NCBI GenBank assembly: GCA_050251775.1
Contig: JBFWMD010000047.1
Location: 1 to 28,418, forward strand
Length of the DNA: 28,418 nucleotides
Direction of reading: 5' to 3'
From: Paucidesulfovibrio sp050251775
GTDB taxonomy: Bacteria > Desulfobacterota > Desulfovibrionia > Desulfovibrionales > Desulfovibrionaceae
Part shown: piece by piece, positions 1 to 7,799 of the stretch
Layout: the number at the start of each line of letters is the position of its first letter
Numbering within the stretch: the first letter of the stretch is position 1
Program-made: the position numbers and the translations under genes
Notes under the pieces: model-generated
The model's input: only the letters and a program-made list of their open reading frames with translations
Databases searched by the model: none
What the model was told of the DNA's origin: nothing

Positions 1-40
1 ATCCGACCTGCTCAACTAACAGGAATATAAGATTACTTGA

Positions 41-75
41 AAAGGCGCCCCTGATTTCAGGGACGCCTTTTTTTT
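41..75 (+). terminator. Rho-independent terminator of a gene upstream of the window
   Basis: The arms at 41-54 and 57-70 pair over 13 of 14 positions (one C/A mismatch at 48/63). The hairpin is GC-rich in its core and is followed at once by an unbroken T run (68-75). The orientation fits a plus-strand gene ending before or within the first 30 bases. Two frames have stops there (TAA at 17-19 and 28-30), so the end of that gene cannot be fixed. Confidence 0.85.
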
Positions 76-87
76 GGCCTTCGGCGA

Positions 88-129
88 CCAGGGGGAAACC
101 CCATTTTTAAAAATGGGGTTTCCCCCTGG
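88..129. repeat. 42-bp perfect palindrome
   Basis: The left arm 88-108 is the exact reverse complement of 109-129, with no loop base left over. Each arm contains G5, A3, C4 and T5 runs. It lies between the upstream gene's terminator and the tail end of the minus-strand mla/yfcE operon. As RNA from either strand it would form a very stable hairpin with a T-rich or A-rich centre. It could act as a bidirectional transcription stop, or be part of a repeated intergenic element; both readings are inference. Confidence 0.8.
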
Positions 130-210
130 CCCCCCTTTTCCCAAAACTTTCACCACTCGCGGCTTACGCCGCTCGAAGTCCTTCGCCGCACTGCGCAGCA
201 GGGCGGCAAA

Positions 211-252
211 ATGGGATTCCAAAGGGGCATTGCCCCTTTGGCCGCCGGAGGC
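211..252 (+). repeat. 42-bp interspersed intergenic repeat, copy 1
   Basis: This 42-bp stretch is the exact reverse complement of 28349-28390 at the other end of the window. It contains an 11-bp inverted repeat around one base (CCAAAGGGGCA and its complement, about 219-241), so it can form a hairpin by itself. It sits just downstream of yfcE in non-coding DNA. Two copies in intergenic positions, each with an internal dyad, suggest a REP-like family repeated around the genome. Confidence 0.8.
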
Positions 253-276
253 AAGCCTTTTTCTTGATCTTGACGC

Positions 277-774
277 CTAGTCCATGGAGACTTCGACGAA
301 TCGGCAGGCGGGTTCTTTTCCGGGCTGCACGGTGACGAGGGCGAGGGAGCCGTATTCGCCGAGGGAGCCGGGGTTGAGCAGGCGTGGTCCATATTCTTTG
401 GACCAGTATTGCTGGTGGGTATGTCCGAAGCAGATCAGGTCGAATGCATTGCCAAAGGCTTCGGCAACGCGTGCGGGCACACTGGAGCGGCTGCCCCAGC
501 CGTGGGCCATGCCGATGCGCAATCCAAAGAGATCGAGTTGCAACAGGGGTTTGAGGGTCTGACCCAATTGGGGATCCCAGTCGCAATTGCCGAGAACGGC
601 GTGGAACTCGGGATGTTGGCAGAGTTCGTGGTAGGTGGCTGGCCCGGTGATGTCACCACAGTGGAGCACGGCGTCGGCCGGTGCGAGATATTCTTCATAC
701 ACACGCAAGAACCAGCCCGGAGGCTGGTTCATGTGTGTATCGGAGATGACCGCGATGGTGGCGGTTTTCTGCAC
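277..774 (-). CDS. YfcE/MJ0936-family metallophosphoesterase
   Basis: This 165-aa protein is a small cytosolic calcineurin-like phosphoesterase. The family hydrolyses phosphodiesters using two metal ions. The metal-binding motifs are in order: D12-x-H14 near the start, GD (D41), GNCD at about residue 62, a histidine in the AHGWG stretch, and GHTH at about residue 116. The length is normal for the family (about 160-180 aa). The start is GTG; the next ATG (residue 15) would remove the D-x-H metal ligands, so GTG is preferred despite a weak ribosome-binding site. The gene starts 2 nt after the mlaA stop and is the last gene of the mla operon, so it is very probably co-transcribed with it. Its natural substrate cannot be told from sequence. 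Confidence 0.9.
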   Translation of the reverse strand: MQKTATIAVISDTHMNQPPGWFLRVYEEYLAPADAVLHCGDITGPATYHELCQHPEFHAVLGNCDWDPQLGQTLKPLLQLDLFGLRIGMAHGWGSRSSVPARVAEAFGNAFDLICFGHTHQQYWSKEYGPRLLNPGSLGEYGSLALVTVQPGKEPACRFVEVSMD

Positions 775-776
775 GG

Positions 777-1580
777 CTACTTGGAGACCTTCTTGGCCCG
801 GTAGCGAAGATAGGCGCTCTTGAAGGTCACGTAGGGGTCGATGGCGCCTTCCTTGAGATCTTCGTATTGGCCGACGCGGCGGGAGACGAAGTTGACCTTT
901 TCATAGGTTTTGGCGGCCATGGACCAGTACCAGGGGTTCAGGTAGCTGGACGGGGTCAGGAAATAGTCGCCAACGTACCCGGCGGTATCGCGCACGGAGC
1001 TCGGCCCGAGGAAGGGCCAGACGAGGTAGGCGCCGTTGCCCATGCCCCAGGCTCCGAAGGTCTGTCCGAGATCCTCGTCGCCGGGAGGGGTGGGACGCAC
1101 GGGCTTGAGGTCGCCGGCCACGTCACCCAGGCCGCCAAGTCCGAAGGCGGTGTTGGCGATGAACTTGGAGGTCTCCATGCCGGCGGAACTGAGCTTGCCT
1201 TGGAGCAGGCAGTTCACGAAGCGGACCGGGAAGAGCAGGTTGGTGAAGAAGTTCTCGACCCACTTGCGGGGCTTTTCGGGAATGACGTAGGCGTATCCCT
1301 GGGCCACGGGCTTAAGCATGTAGAAATACAGCTTGTCGTTGAACTGGAACCAGAAACGGTTCCAGCCCTCAAAGGGATCGGGCGTGCGATCGACGATATC
1401 CCCTTCCGCAGTCGGCGTATTGCCTTGGGCGTCAAAGGCTTCGTCGAATTCGCCGTTGGCGGAGTTGTAGTCCCATTGAGCGACTTCCCTGGGCTGGGCT
1501 CCTTCCAGCGCCAGCGCCGGGACGGCAAGAAGCGTCAGGGCGGCCAGCAGTAAAAGAGCGCCGAAGTGTTTACGATTCAT
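777..1580 (-). CDS. mlaA: MlaA/VacJ family outer-membrane phospholipid-transport protein
   Basis: This 267-aa protein is the outer-membrane component of the Mla pathway, which removes misplaced phospholipids from the outer leaflet and hands them to MlaC. The first 24 residues form a clear signal peptide ending ALA. The family signature DPFEGWNRFWFQFND lies at about residues 67-81. Later come the conserved NLLFPVRFVN and AFGLGGLGD stretches, the DLGQTFGAWG stretch at about residues 171-180 and LVWPFLGPSSVRD soon after. The E. coli protein is a lipoprotein, but no cysteine lies near this cleavage site, so it may be processed by signal peptidase I. The start is ATG with GAGGGG upstream. It follows mlaC by 33 nt. 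Confidence 0.93.
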   Translation of the reverse strand: MNRKHFGALLLLAALTLLAVPALALEGAQPREVAQWDYNSANGEFDEAFDAQGNTPTAEGDIVDRTPDPFEGWNRFWFQFNDKLYFYMLKPVAQGYAYVIPEKPRKWVENFFTNLLFPVRFVNCLLQGKLSSAGMETSKFIANTAFGLGGLGDVAGDLKPVRPTPPGDEDLGQTFGAWGMGNGAYLVWPFLGPSSVRDTAGYVGDYFLTPSSYLNPWYWSMAAKTYEKVNFVSRRVGQYEDLKEGAIDPYVTFKSAYLRYRAKKVSK

Positions 1581-1613
1581 TCTTTTACCCCTCGAATGTA
1601 TAAACTTTCACAC

Positions 1614-2279
1614 TCAGGAAGCCGGAGCTTCCGTAGCGGGAGTTTTGTCGTGTTTTTCGTCGATGGCCTGGATCTTCTCCTTGAGGATGGAGATCAGATC
1701 CTCGGGGGTTTTGTTCACCAGGATGTTTTTAAATTCATCCTGATAGATGCCCAGGAGGGTCAGACCTTCCCCGATGACATCGTAGGTCCACCACCTGCCG
1801 TCGCGTTCAATGAGCCGGAAGTTCACGTCGAGCGGCTTGTCGGTCAGCTGGAGGCGGGTGTAGACCATGGCCTTGTCGCCCTTGATCTGCTCGTCAAGAA
1901 AGACGATGGACTCTTTCTTGAATTCCGCCAGCTCCTTGAGATACTCGGTGTTCAGCTTCCTCAGGTACGTCTTTTCCAGCAGTTTGGTGAACACGTTCGT
2001 GAGTTCGTTGCGCTGCTGGTCCGTGAACCCGGTCCAGGGCCTTCCCACCGCCCGCTTCGTCAATTCCCGGAAATCGAAGAATTGGTGAACGGCGTTGCGC
2101 ATGGCGTCCAGATGGTCCTCGGATATACCTTGACTTGTGTCATAGCGTGGATCCTGCAAGATGGCAAGAACACTATCCAGTCCCGCCTTCAGGGTCTCGG
2201 TAGGGGTCTGCGCCCATGCCGCGTCCGCAGAAGTAGCGATCGCGCCCAACAGGACCAGTATGGTGAAAATGCGTTTCAT
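1614..2279 (-). CDS. mlaC: MlaC/Ttg2D periplasmic phospholipid-binding protein
   Basis: This 221-aa protein has an N-terminal signal peptide (basic start, hydrophobic core, cleavage probably near AWA at residues 21-23). The body matches the MlaC/Ttg2 family: a helical start, a central region with FDFRELTKRAVGRPW, and a C-terminal part with VNFRLIERDGRWWTYDVIGEG and GISLL-like residues (here GLTLLGIYQDEF). MlaC carries phospholipid across the periplasm between MlaA and the MlaFED complex. The C-terminal 25 residues are charged and probably disordered. Its position between mlaD and mlaA is typical of Mla operons. Confidence 0.92.
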   Translation of the reverse strand: MKRIFTILVLLGAIATSADAAWAQTPTETLKAGLDSVLAILQDPRYDTSQGISEDHLDAMRNAVHQFFDFRELTKRAVGRPWTGFTDQQRNELTNVFTKLLEKTYLRKLNTEYLKELAEFKKESIVFLDEQIKGDKAMVYTRLQLTDKPLDVNFRLIERDGRWWTYDVIGEGLTLLGIYQDEFKNILVNKTPEDLISILKEKIQAIDEKHDKTPATEAPAS

Positions 2280-2312
2280 TGCAGTTGTACCTCTCTCAAA
2301 ATGCGAATGATT

Positions 2313-2798
2313 CTATTTTTTCTCGCCGCTGTCGGACATGGCGAACTTGCTGATCAGGTCTTCCAGATCAATGGCCGGATTGGTGTCGTAGATCACATCT
2401 CCGTCCTTGAGGGTTCCGGTGCCGAGTCCGAGGGCGATGTCCACGAATTTATCGCCTATAAGACCACTGGTTTTGATCGAAGCCACAGCTTCGTCGTCGA
2501 TTTGATAGTTCTTGCGCACGGCCATGGAGACCACGGCCACCGGCACGTTGTTGGTCTCTTTTCCTTCCAGGTCCAGATCAATGTGCTCCACGTATCCCAC
2601 TTCCACGCCATACATGGACACCGGAGCATTGACCTTCAGGCCGGTGATCTTGGTGAACACGGCGGAAATCGTATAGTATTCATTGGAAAAGAGCTTCACG
2701 TTGCCGAGCTTGACGCTCATGTACGCAATGCTGAGCAGACCGACGAATACGAATACGCCGACTGCGGTTTCCCTGGAATATTTTTTGATGTTCGACAT
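2313..2798 (-). CDS. mlaD: MlaD, MCE-domain subunit of the phospholipid ABC transporter
   Basis: A single membrane helix (about residues 12-31) is followed by one MCE domain (about residues 38-115), which forms the periplasmic hexameric ring on the MlaFEDB complex. Visible family features are the FTKITGLKVNAPVSMYGVEVGYV stretch, split here as FTKITGLKVNAP and VSMYGVEVGYV, and the SIKTSGLIGDKFVDI segment. At 161 aa it is a normal short MlaD. I chose the ATG at 2798 (AAGGA 9 nt upstream). A TTG at 2807 would add three residues, but the ribosome-binding site is then badly placed. The gap to mlaF is 21 nt. Confidence 0.93.
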   Translation of the reverse strand: MSNIKKYSRETAVGVFVFVGLLSIAYMSVKLGNVKLFSNEYYTISAVFTKITGLKVNAPVSMYGVEVGYVEHIDLDLEGKETNNVPVAVVSMAVRKNYQIDDEAVASIKTSGLIGDKFVDIALGLGTGTLKDGDVIYDTNPAIDLEDLISKFAMSDSGEKK

Positions 2799-2819
2799 AT
2801 CAGGCAATCCTTTCCCTCG

Positions 2820-3656
2820 TTAGCCGTTTTCCAAGGCAAGCAGCTCGGAGCAGTCCATCTTGAGCAGCGCGGGGTCGAGCCGCGCCGTGCTCAACCTTGG
2901 GGTGCTGCGTTTGCTGGCGAGCCGATCCAGGAATCGGCGCAGATATTCGTCTTCCGTCGCTTCCAGCTCCTCCAGCGAGCCGTCAAAGAGCACCCGCCCC
3001 TCACCAAGCACGACCACATGGTCGGCGATGGTGCGCATGCTGGCGAGGTCATGGCTGACCACGACCACGGTGATGCCAAAACGCCGGTTAAGTTCCAGCA
3101 GCAGTTGATCCAGTTCCGCAGAATTGATCGGATCCAGGCCCGAGGTGGGTTCGTCGCAGAACAGAATATCCGGATCCATGACCAGGGCGCGTGCCAAGCC
3201 GGCCCGCTTGCGCATGCCGCCGGAAAGCTGGTTGGGATAGAGAGCGACGGCCTCCTCCAGCCCCACAAGCGCGAGCTTGGTGGTCGCCAGTTCGGCGGCT
3301 TCTTTGGGCTTGAGCCGGGTGTGCTCGCGCAGGGGCAGGGCCACGTTGTCCACCAGAGTCATGGATCCGAGCAGCGCGCCGTCCTGGAAAAGCAGGCCGA
3401 GGCGCAGCTTGAGGCAGGCCCAGGCTTTGCGACCGAGCTTCATGATGTTGTGGCGACCGATGTGGATTTCCCCTTCCAGGGGATCGTGCAGACGCAGAAT
3501 GTGTTTGAGCAGCGTGGACTTTCCGCAGCCGGACCCGCCCAGGATCACGGAAATCTTTCCCGAAGGCAGGGTCACGTTCACGTCGCTGACCACGGCCTTG
3601 GTGCCGTAGCCCACGGTCAGCCCGGTCAGGCGGATGTCATTGCGGTTGCCGTTCAT
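2820..3656 (-). CDS. mlaF: MlaF, ATP-binding subunit of the phospholipid ABC transporter
   Basis: This is an ABC ATPase of 278 aa. From the start used here, Walker A GGSGCGKST is at about residues 40-48, with a Q-loop (LLFQDGALL) following. The signature LSGGMRKRAGLARAL is about 100 residues on, followed by Walker B DILFCDEPTSGLD and the switch histidine in VVVSHDLASM. The RKRAGLARA signature form is characteristic of Mla/Mce-type transporters. It would power phospholipid movement through MlaE. The ATG at 3656 lies 7 nt after AGGA; a GTG three bases earlier is also possible. The C-terminal extension after about residue 235 is longer than the minimal ABC fold. It begins 6 nt or so after the mlaE stop. 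Confidence 0.95.
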   Translation of the reverse strand: MNGNRNDIRLTGLTVGYGTKAVVSDVNVTLPSGKISVILGGSGCGKSTLLKHILRLHDPLEGEIHIGRHNIMKLGRKAWACLKLRLGLLFQDGALLGSMTLVDNVALPLREHTRLKPKEAAELATTKLALVGLEEAVALYPNQLSGGMRKRAGLARALVMDPDILFCDEPTSGLDPINSAELDQLLLELNRRFGITVVVVSHDLASMRTIADHVVVLGEGRVLFDGSLEELEATEDEYLRRFLDRLASKRSTPRLSTARLDPALLKMDCSELLALENG

Positions 3657-3665
3657 CACTTCGTC

Positions 3666-4553
3666 CTACCAGAGCAGCGAGGTCAGGATATAATCGGACA
3701 TGAGCACGAGCACGGAGCTCATAACCACGGCCTGGGTTGTGGCCTGGCTGACGCCCTCCGGCCCCACGCCGTCCTTGCGCAGATGCGTGAAATATCCCTG
3801 GTAACAGCTCACCGTGCAGACGACGATGCCAAAGACCAGTGCTTTGAGGAATCCGCCGGAAATGTCGTCCCATTCCAGGGATTGCTGCACGCGGTAGAAA
3901 TAGACCCCTTCATTGGCGCCGAGCAGGAGCACGCCCGTGAGCCAGCCGCCAAACAGGGCAATGAGGTTGAAAAAGCTGGTCAAGATCGGAAAGCTGATGA
4001 TGGACGCGGCCATTTTCGGGCTGACCAGATAGCTCATGGGGTTGACGCCCATGATTTCCAGCGCGTCGATCTGCTCGGTGATGCGCATCACGCCGATTTC
4101 CGCAGTCATGGCCGAACCCGCGCGTCCCGTGACCATGATGGCTGTGAGCACCGGGGCCAGTTCGCGGACCATGGACAGGGCCACACCCGTGCCCAGAAAG
4201 CCGTCCGCCCCAAAGAGCGAGAGCGCAAAATACAGCTGCATGCCCATGACCATGCCCGTGAACAGGCCGATCAGGGCGATGACGCTGATGGATTTGACGC
4301 CGATGAAGTAAATTTGGCGGACGATTTTGGGGAATTGTCCGAAGGAGGAAAAGATCATCCAGAAAGCATGCAGGCAGAAAAGGAACATGGCGCCCATCTC
4401 GCTGAACATCCTCAGGGCCAAGGAGCCCAAAAGAGTCAGCGGAGCAAGTGCCCCGACCGTTTCCTGCGCGGCGGCATCCTGTCGATTCACGTTTTTGCCC
4501 CTCCCGCCGAAAAACACGATTCGTGGCGGATCCTCCACGGACAAATCCGCCAT
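3666..4553 (-). CDS. mlaE: MlaE, permease subunit of the phospholipid ABC transporter
   Basis: This is a MlaE/YrbE-type permease (295 aa as drawn) with several hydrophobic helices. Conserved family stretches are QIYFIGVKSISVI, FTGMVMGMQ, the cytoplasmic coupling region GRAGSAMTAEIGVMRITEQIDALE and a terminal helix pair. The start is uncertain. The ATG at 4553 has only GAGAGA upstream, whereas a GTG at 4490 has GGAGGGG 7 nt upstream and would give a 274-aa protein closer to the family's usual 255-270 aa. This first gene of the operon would also set the transcript's leader in 4554-4714. Confidence 0.93.
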   Translation of the reverse strand: MADLSVEDPPRIVFFGGRGKNVNRQDAAAQETVGALAPLTLLGSLALRMFSEMGAMFLFCLHAFWMIFSSFGQFPKIVRQIYFIGVKSISVIALIGLFTGMVMGMQLYFALSLFGADGFLGTGVALSMVRELAPVLTAIMVTGRAGSAMTAEIGVMRITEQIDALEIMGVNPMSYLVSPKMAASIISFPILTSFFNLIALFGGWLTGVLLLGANEGVYFYRVQQSLEWDDISGGFLKALVFGIVVCTVSCYQGYFTHLRKDGVGPEGVSQATTQAVVMSSVLVLMSDYILTSLLW

Positions 4554-4714
4554 TCTCTCAAAAAACCTCTGAAACCAGAAGCGGTTCCGAATATGCCCTG
4601 TTGTCTACATGAGCCGTTCAAAAACGGCAAGAAAAATCCTGGAAGGACCACTCCATTGTGGGTTTGACACAGCACTGGGAGATTCCCCCATGGATTTTGC
4701 GTCGCGCTCCCCAC

Positions 4715-5338
4715 TCAGCGCCTGCCGCCGTTCTTGCTGGCCCACCACGTCCTGTCCGGCCCCAGGAACCACCAATCCTTATGGTCGGTTTCCACCACGG
4801 TCCTGGCCAGTTCCCGGCCATGCTCCGTGCGCAGCCGCTCCAGGGCCGGACCGATCCACTGGCCCGCGTACTTGTTGCCCAGGTCGAGCTGTTCTTTGAG
4901 GTTGGCGATGAAGTCGATCTGGTCCGCGTCCTGGGCCAGTTGCGACTCCAGGCTTTCGGTGGCCTCCAGCTCCTCCCAAAGAGGCAGCACGTCGTCCTCC
5001 AGCCCCGTGCCGCTCAGCGCGTGGCGCAGAGCCTCGGTGTCGCGGCTCTCATCGTACATCTTGTTCACATAGTTGAAGTCGCCGGTGCGCGCCTCGTGCA
5101 GGTCGTGGAACAGGCACATGACCGCGACCCGGCCCGCGTCCGCCCCGGCCAGACGCGCCAGCATCCAGCCGATCAGGGCCGTGCGGAAGCTGTGCTCGGC
5201 CACGTTCTCCTGCCCGGTTCCCAGAAACTGGTAGCCACTGCGCGGCGTATGCCGCAGCATCCCCGCTTCGTGAACCAGATCCGCCAGCCGCGTCATGCGG
5301 CTTCTCCCGTTGAAATTCTTGACCGCTTCGTCGGACAT
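4715..5338 (-). CDS. HD-domain hydrolase, YfbR/HDDC2-like 5'-deoxynucleotidase
   Basis: This 207-aa protein is a metal-dependent phosphohydrolase of the HD superfamily (COG1896-like). The metal ligands can be read directly: H49 in NVAEHS, H78-D79 in LFHDLHEARTGD with E82, and a later Asp in the QDADQIDF stretch. In this group the typical reaction is removal of phosphate from deoxynucleoside 5'-monophosphates, so a role in nucleotide-pool balance is likely but not proven. The start is the ATG at 5338, 4 nt after AAGG; the adjoining TTG is less well placed. It follows argJ by 38 nt and is probably co-transcribed with it. Confidence 0.85.
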   Translation of the reverse strand: MSDEAVKNFNGRSRMTRLADLVHEAGMLRHTPRSGYQFLGTGQENVAEHSFRTALIGWMLARLAGADAGRVAVMCLFHDLHEARTGDFNYVNKMYDESRDTEALRHALSGTGLEDDVLPLWEELEATESLESQLAQDADQIDFIANLKEQLDLGNKYAGQWIGPALERLRTEHGRELARTVVETDHKDWWFLGPDRTWWASKNGGRR

Positions 5339-5376
5339 CAAACCTTCTTTCGTCTTGTGCCGCTGCCGGGTCCGGT

Positions 5377-6561
5377 CTAGCTGCGATAATCCGCGTTGAT
5401 GGACACGTAGTCATGGGTCAGGTCCGAGGCCAGCACCTCAAAGCTCCCGCTTCCCGCTCCCAGATCAATAGAAATGGGCACTTCCGGCTGTTTCATGACC
5501 GGGCCGAGCAACGCGTCCAGGTCGCCGGACGCGGGCCGCCCCTCGGCAAAGACAAGCACCTCGCCAAAACGCAAAGTCAAGGCCTCCGGATCAAATCTGG
5601 CGCCGCTGCGGCCCGCCGCGCAGACCACCCGGCCCCAGTTGGCGTCCTCGCCAAAAAGCGCGGTCTTGACCAGGGGGGAGGTTCCCACGGCCCGGGCCAC
5701 CAGTTCGGCGTCCGCGTCGCTTTGCGCGCCCGTGACCCGAATCCGAGCGACCTTGGTTCCGCCCTCGGCGTCCTCCACAAGCATGTAGGCCAGATCAAAG
5801 AGCGCGTCGCGCACTGCCTGGGCCAACAGTTCGCGGTCCGCCGCGCTCTCGGCCCGAACCCGGGACGCGCCGTTGGCCAGGGCCAGGGCCGTGTCGTTGG
5901 TGCTGGTGTCCCCGTCAACGATCACTGCGTTGAAGGAACGCCGCGCCTCCGTGGAAAGCAGCTCCTGCCACCATTGCGGGTCCACTTCCGCGTCGCAGAC
6001 CAGGAAGGAGAGCATGGTGGCCATGTTCGGGCCGATCATTCCCGCGCCCTTGGCCATGCCCAGCAGCCGAACCTCGCCGCCAGAAAGCGTCACGCTGGCG
6101 CTGGTCAGCTTGTGGCGGGTGTCCGTGGTCATCATGGCCTGGGCCACGTCCTCGGGTCCGGCCTGCCCCAGAGACGCCTTGAGCACGGGCATGGCCTCCT
6201 TCCAAAGGTCGAGCTTGAGACGCGTGCCGATCACGCCCGTGGATGCGGGGAGTACGGCTGAGGCGGGCATCCCGGCCATTGCGCCGACCATGGCCCGGGT
6301 GGCGTCGCAGTCCTCCTGACCCTGAACGCCTGTGCAGGCATTGGCCTGTCCGGCGTTGACCACCAGGCCGCGGGCATAGGACCGCTCGGCCAGGGCCGCT
6401 CGACAGGCCAGCACAGGCGCGGCCTGGAACAGGTTGGTGGTGAACACTCCGGCGCAGACCGCCTCGGTTTCGCTGACGATCAGTCCGAGATCGGACCGGC
6501 CCTTTTTCTTGAAACCCGCAGCGGCCACAGCATAGGCGTAGCCCTTGGGCAGATGGATCAT
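5377..6561 (-). CDS. argJ: Bifunctional ornithine acetyltransferase / N-acetylglutamate synthase
   Basis: ArgJ (394 aa) transfers the acetyl group from N-acetylornithine to glutamate in the cyclic arginine pathway; bifunctional forms also use acetyl-CoA. The self-cleavage site is visible as GPNMATML, with cleavage expected between A181 and T182; Thr182 becomes the nucleophile of the beta chain. Other family stretches are TTNLFQAAPV near the start, PASTGVIG at about residues 105-112, DTSTNDT in the middle, and the C-terminal DLTHDYVSINADYRS, which is the normal end of the family. The ATG has GGAGG 9 nt upstream. I cannot tell mono- from bifunctional enzymes by sight. Confidence 0.97.
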   Translation of the reverse strand: MIHLPKGYAYAVAAAGFKKKGRSDLGLIVSETEAVCAGVFTTNLFQAAPVLACRAALAERSYARGLVVNAGQANACTGVQGQEDCDATRAMVGAMAGMPASAVLPASTGVIGTRLKLDLWKEAMPVLKASLGQAGPEDVAQAMMTTDTRHKLTSASVTLSGGEVRLLGMAKGAGMIGPNMATMLSFLVCDAEVDPQWWQELLSTEARRSFNAVIVDGDTSTNDTALALANGASRVRAESAADRELLAQAVRDALFDLAYMLVEDAEGGTKVARIRVTGAQSDADAELVARAVGTSPLVKTALFGEDANWGRVVCAAGRSGARFDPEALTLRFGEVLVFAEGRPASGDLDALLGPVMKQPEVPISIDLGAGSGSFEVLASDLTHDYVSINADYRS

Positions 6562-6626
6562 GGGGGGATTCCTCCGGGAATGATTGATTTCGTGTGGATT
6601 ACATATCCCTTTCCGCTTCGCAGATC

Positions 6627-6645
6627 AAAACGGAAATTCCGCTTT
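6627..6645 (-). terminator. Possible weak terminator downstream of the Cys-rich protein gene
   Basis: On the minus strand AAAGCGGAA and TTCCGTTTT pair around a single base with one G-U pair, and the second arm ends in TTTT. The central pairs would have to open to make a real loop. It lies 10-30 nt after the stop at 6657, which fits a weak terminator, but the stem is short. Confidence 0.3.
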
Positions 6646-6656
6646 AGCCGGATTGG

Positions 6657-7637
6657 TCAAGGATGGGCGAACCGACAATCACTGCGGCAGCGATCGCGCG
6701 TGGACGAACTCATAAGACCGCCATCGTCATTGCGCAGGCCTTCGCAGCGCCCTTCGCACAACGCGCGGTGCATGCCCGCCACATCGCCGTTCCGGCACGC
6801 GGTGTTCGCGTCCCCGCAACTCCATCCGCAGCGCTCTCTTGCCGAACTCCACTCCGCGCCAGCGGCATTCGCGGGCATCACCGAATCGCAATAGTCGTAG
6901 CACTGGTGGCGAATCTCGGAACAGCGGGCGCGCAATGCGCCGGAGTCCACGGCGTCCGGCTGCCGCGCCCCGCTCTGTGACGGTTGTCCGCCGGCTTGCT
7001 GGTTCGGCGTCTTGCTCTGCCGCGCACTCACCGACCCAGGACGTTGCCCGGCGCTGCCCCACGGGGTTCCGGATTCGTCCAGACCGGCCAACACCCGAGT
7101 GAAGAACGTTCCCGCCTCCGGATTTCCGGCGTAACGGTCCTGCAACGCCTTGATCCGTGAGCGAAACGCGGCATAGTCCGTGTGATCCCACTCCGAGTAG
7201 GCGACCCAGAACTCTGGAAGGTAGCGCATGCGTTCGCTTGCGGCGGTCAGGGCACATCCGCGTTCGGAACGCTCTGTTTCCAGCCGCGCATAGCGCTTGC
7301 GCAAGGGGCTTTCGTAGATGATTCCCAGGTCGCCGCCCTCGGCAACGGAACGGACATACGCTGCGTAGAGGCTGCCGAAATTTCCGCAGTTTTGGTCCAT
7401 GAGCCATTCGCAGCGCATCAATCCCCTGAACCGGGCGGCGGAATCGCCCCGACCGCAATGACCGCAGGCCGCAATGGCCTCCACTTCGCCCTCGGCTTCG
7501 GGCGCGTCATAAGAGGCGGCCAAGGCCGGAACCGGCCCCCACCACAGCAACGCCGCACACATATAAACCAATACAACCAGGGACGGCACGCCTACAGAGC
7601 GGGCAAGGCGGCCTGAGCAACAGGGGGTGGGTATCAT
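6657..7637 (-). CDS. Exported Cys-rich protein of unknown function
   Basis: This is a 326-aa protein I do not recognise. The ATG at 7637 is chosen because GGAG lies 6 nt upstream and it starts a good signal peptide: basic residues, a long hydrophobic core and a cleavage site near ALAA at residues 40-43. Starts further upstream would bury the signal peptide. The mature part has an N-terminal block with CGHC and three more cysteines, a Pro/Gln/Ser-rich linker at about residues 205-250, and a C-terminal block with ten cysteines in short pairs (CYDYC, CGWSC, CEGRC, CRSDC). The paired spacing suggests disulfides or a metal site in the periplasm or outside. It lies upstream of argJ on the same strand, separated by about 95 nt. 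Confidence 0.75.
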   Translation of the reverse strand: MIPTPCCSGRLARSVGVPSLVVLVYMCAALLWWGPVPALAASYDAPEAEGEVEAIAACGHCGRGDSAARFRGLMRCEWLMDQNCGNFGSLYAAYVRSVAEGGDLGIIYESPLRKRYARLETERSERGCALTAASERMRYLPEFWVAYSEWDHTDYAAFRSRIKALQDRYAGNPEAGTFFTRVLAGLDESGTPWGSAGQRPGSVSARQSKTPNQQAGGQPSQSGARQPDAVDSGALRARCSEIRHQCYDYCDSVMPANAAGAEWSSARERCGWSCGDANTACRNGDVAGMHRALCEGRCEGLRNDDGGLMSSSTRDRCRSDCRFAHP

Positions 7638-7741
7638 TTTGTCTCCATTCGTCCGGTATTGTTGATGATCCGGAATCTGATACACATCCCTTGCAACGTA
7701 GACAAGTTCTTTTTTGGCAGAGCACCTCGTGGCGTCACGCA

Positions 7742-7777
7742 AACGGGCCGCACCCCCGGAAAGAGGTACGGCCCGTT
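7742..7777 (-). terminator. Hairpin terminator after the small membrane-protein gene
   Basis: The arms 7742-7754 and 7765-7777 pair over 13 bp (one G-U) around a 10-nt loop. On the minus strand the second arm ends in GTTT, a short T run. It lies 22 nt after the stop of the gene at 7800-8129, so it probably ends that transcript before the next gene. Confidence 0.5.
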
Positions 7778-7799
7778 CAGGGCTGGGCTGGGGAGAACG

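Noticed and set aside
4613..4628. GCCGTT-CAAA-AACGGC inverted repeat upstream of mlaE as an operator
   Set aside because: The arms are only 6 bp and no convincing promoter elements frame it; chance is as likely.
1566..4667. A 1033-codon plus-strand open frame opposite the mla operon
   Set aside because: It is antisense to five well-recognised Mla genes and low in any familiar motif; the length is an effect of codon usage.
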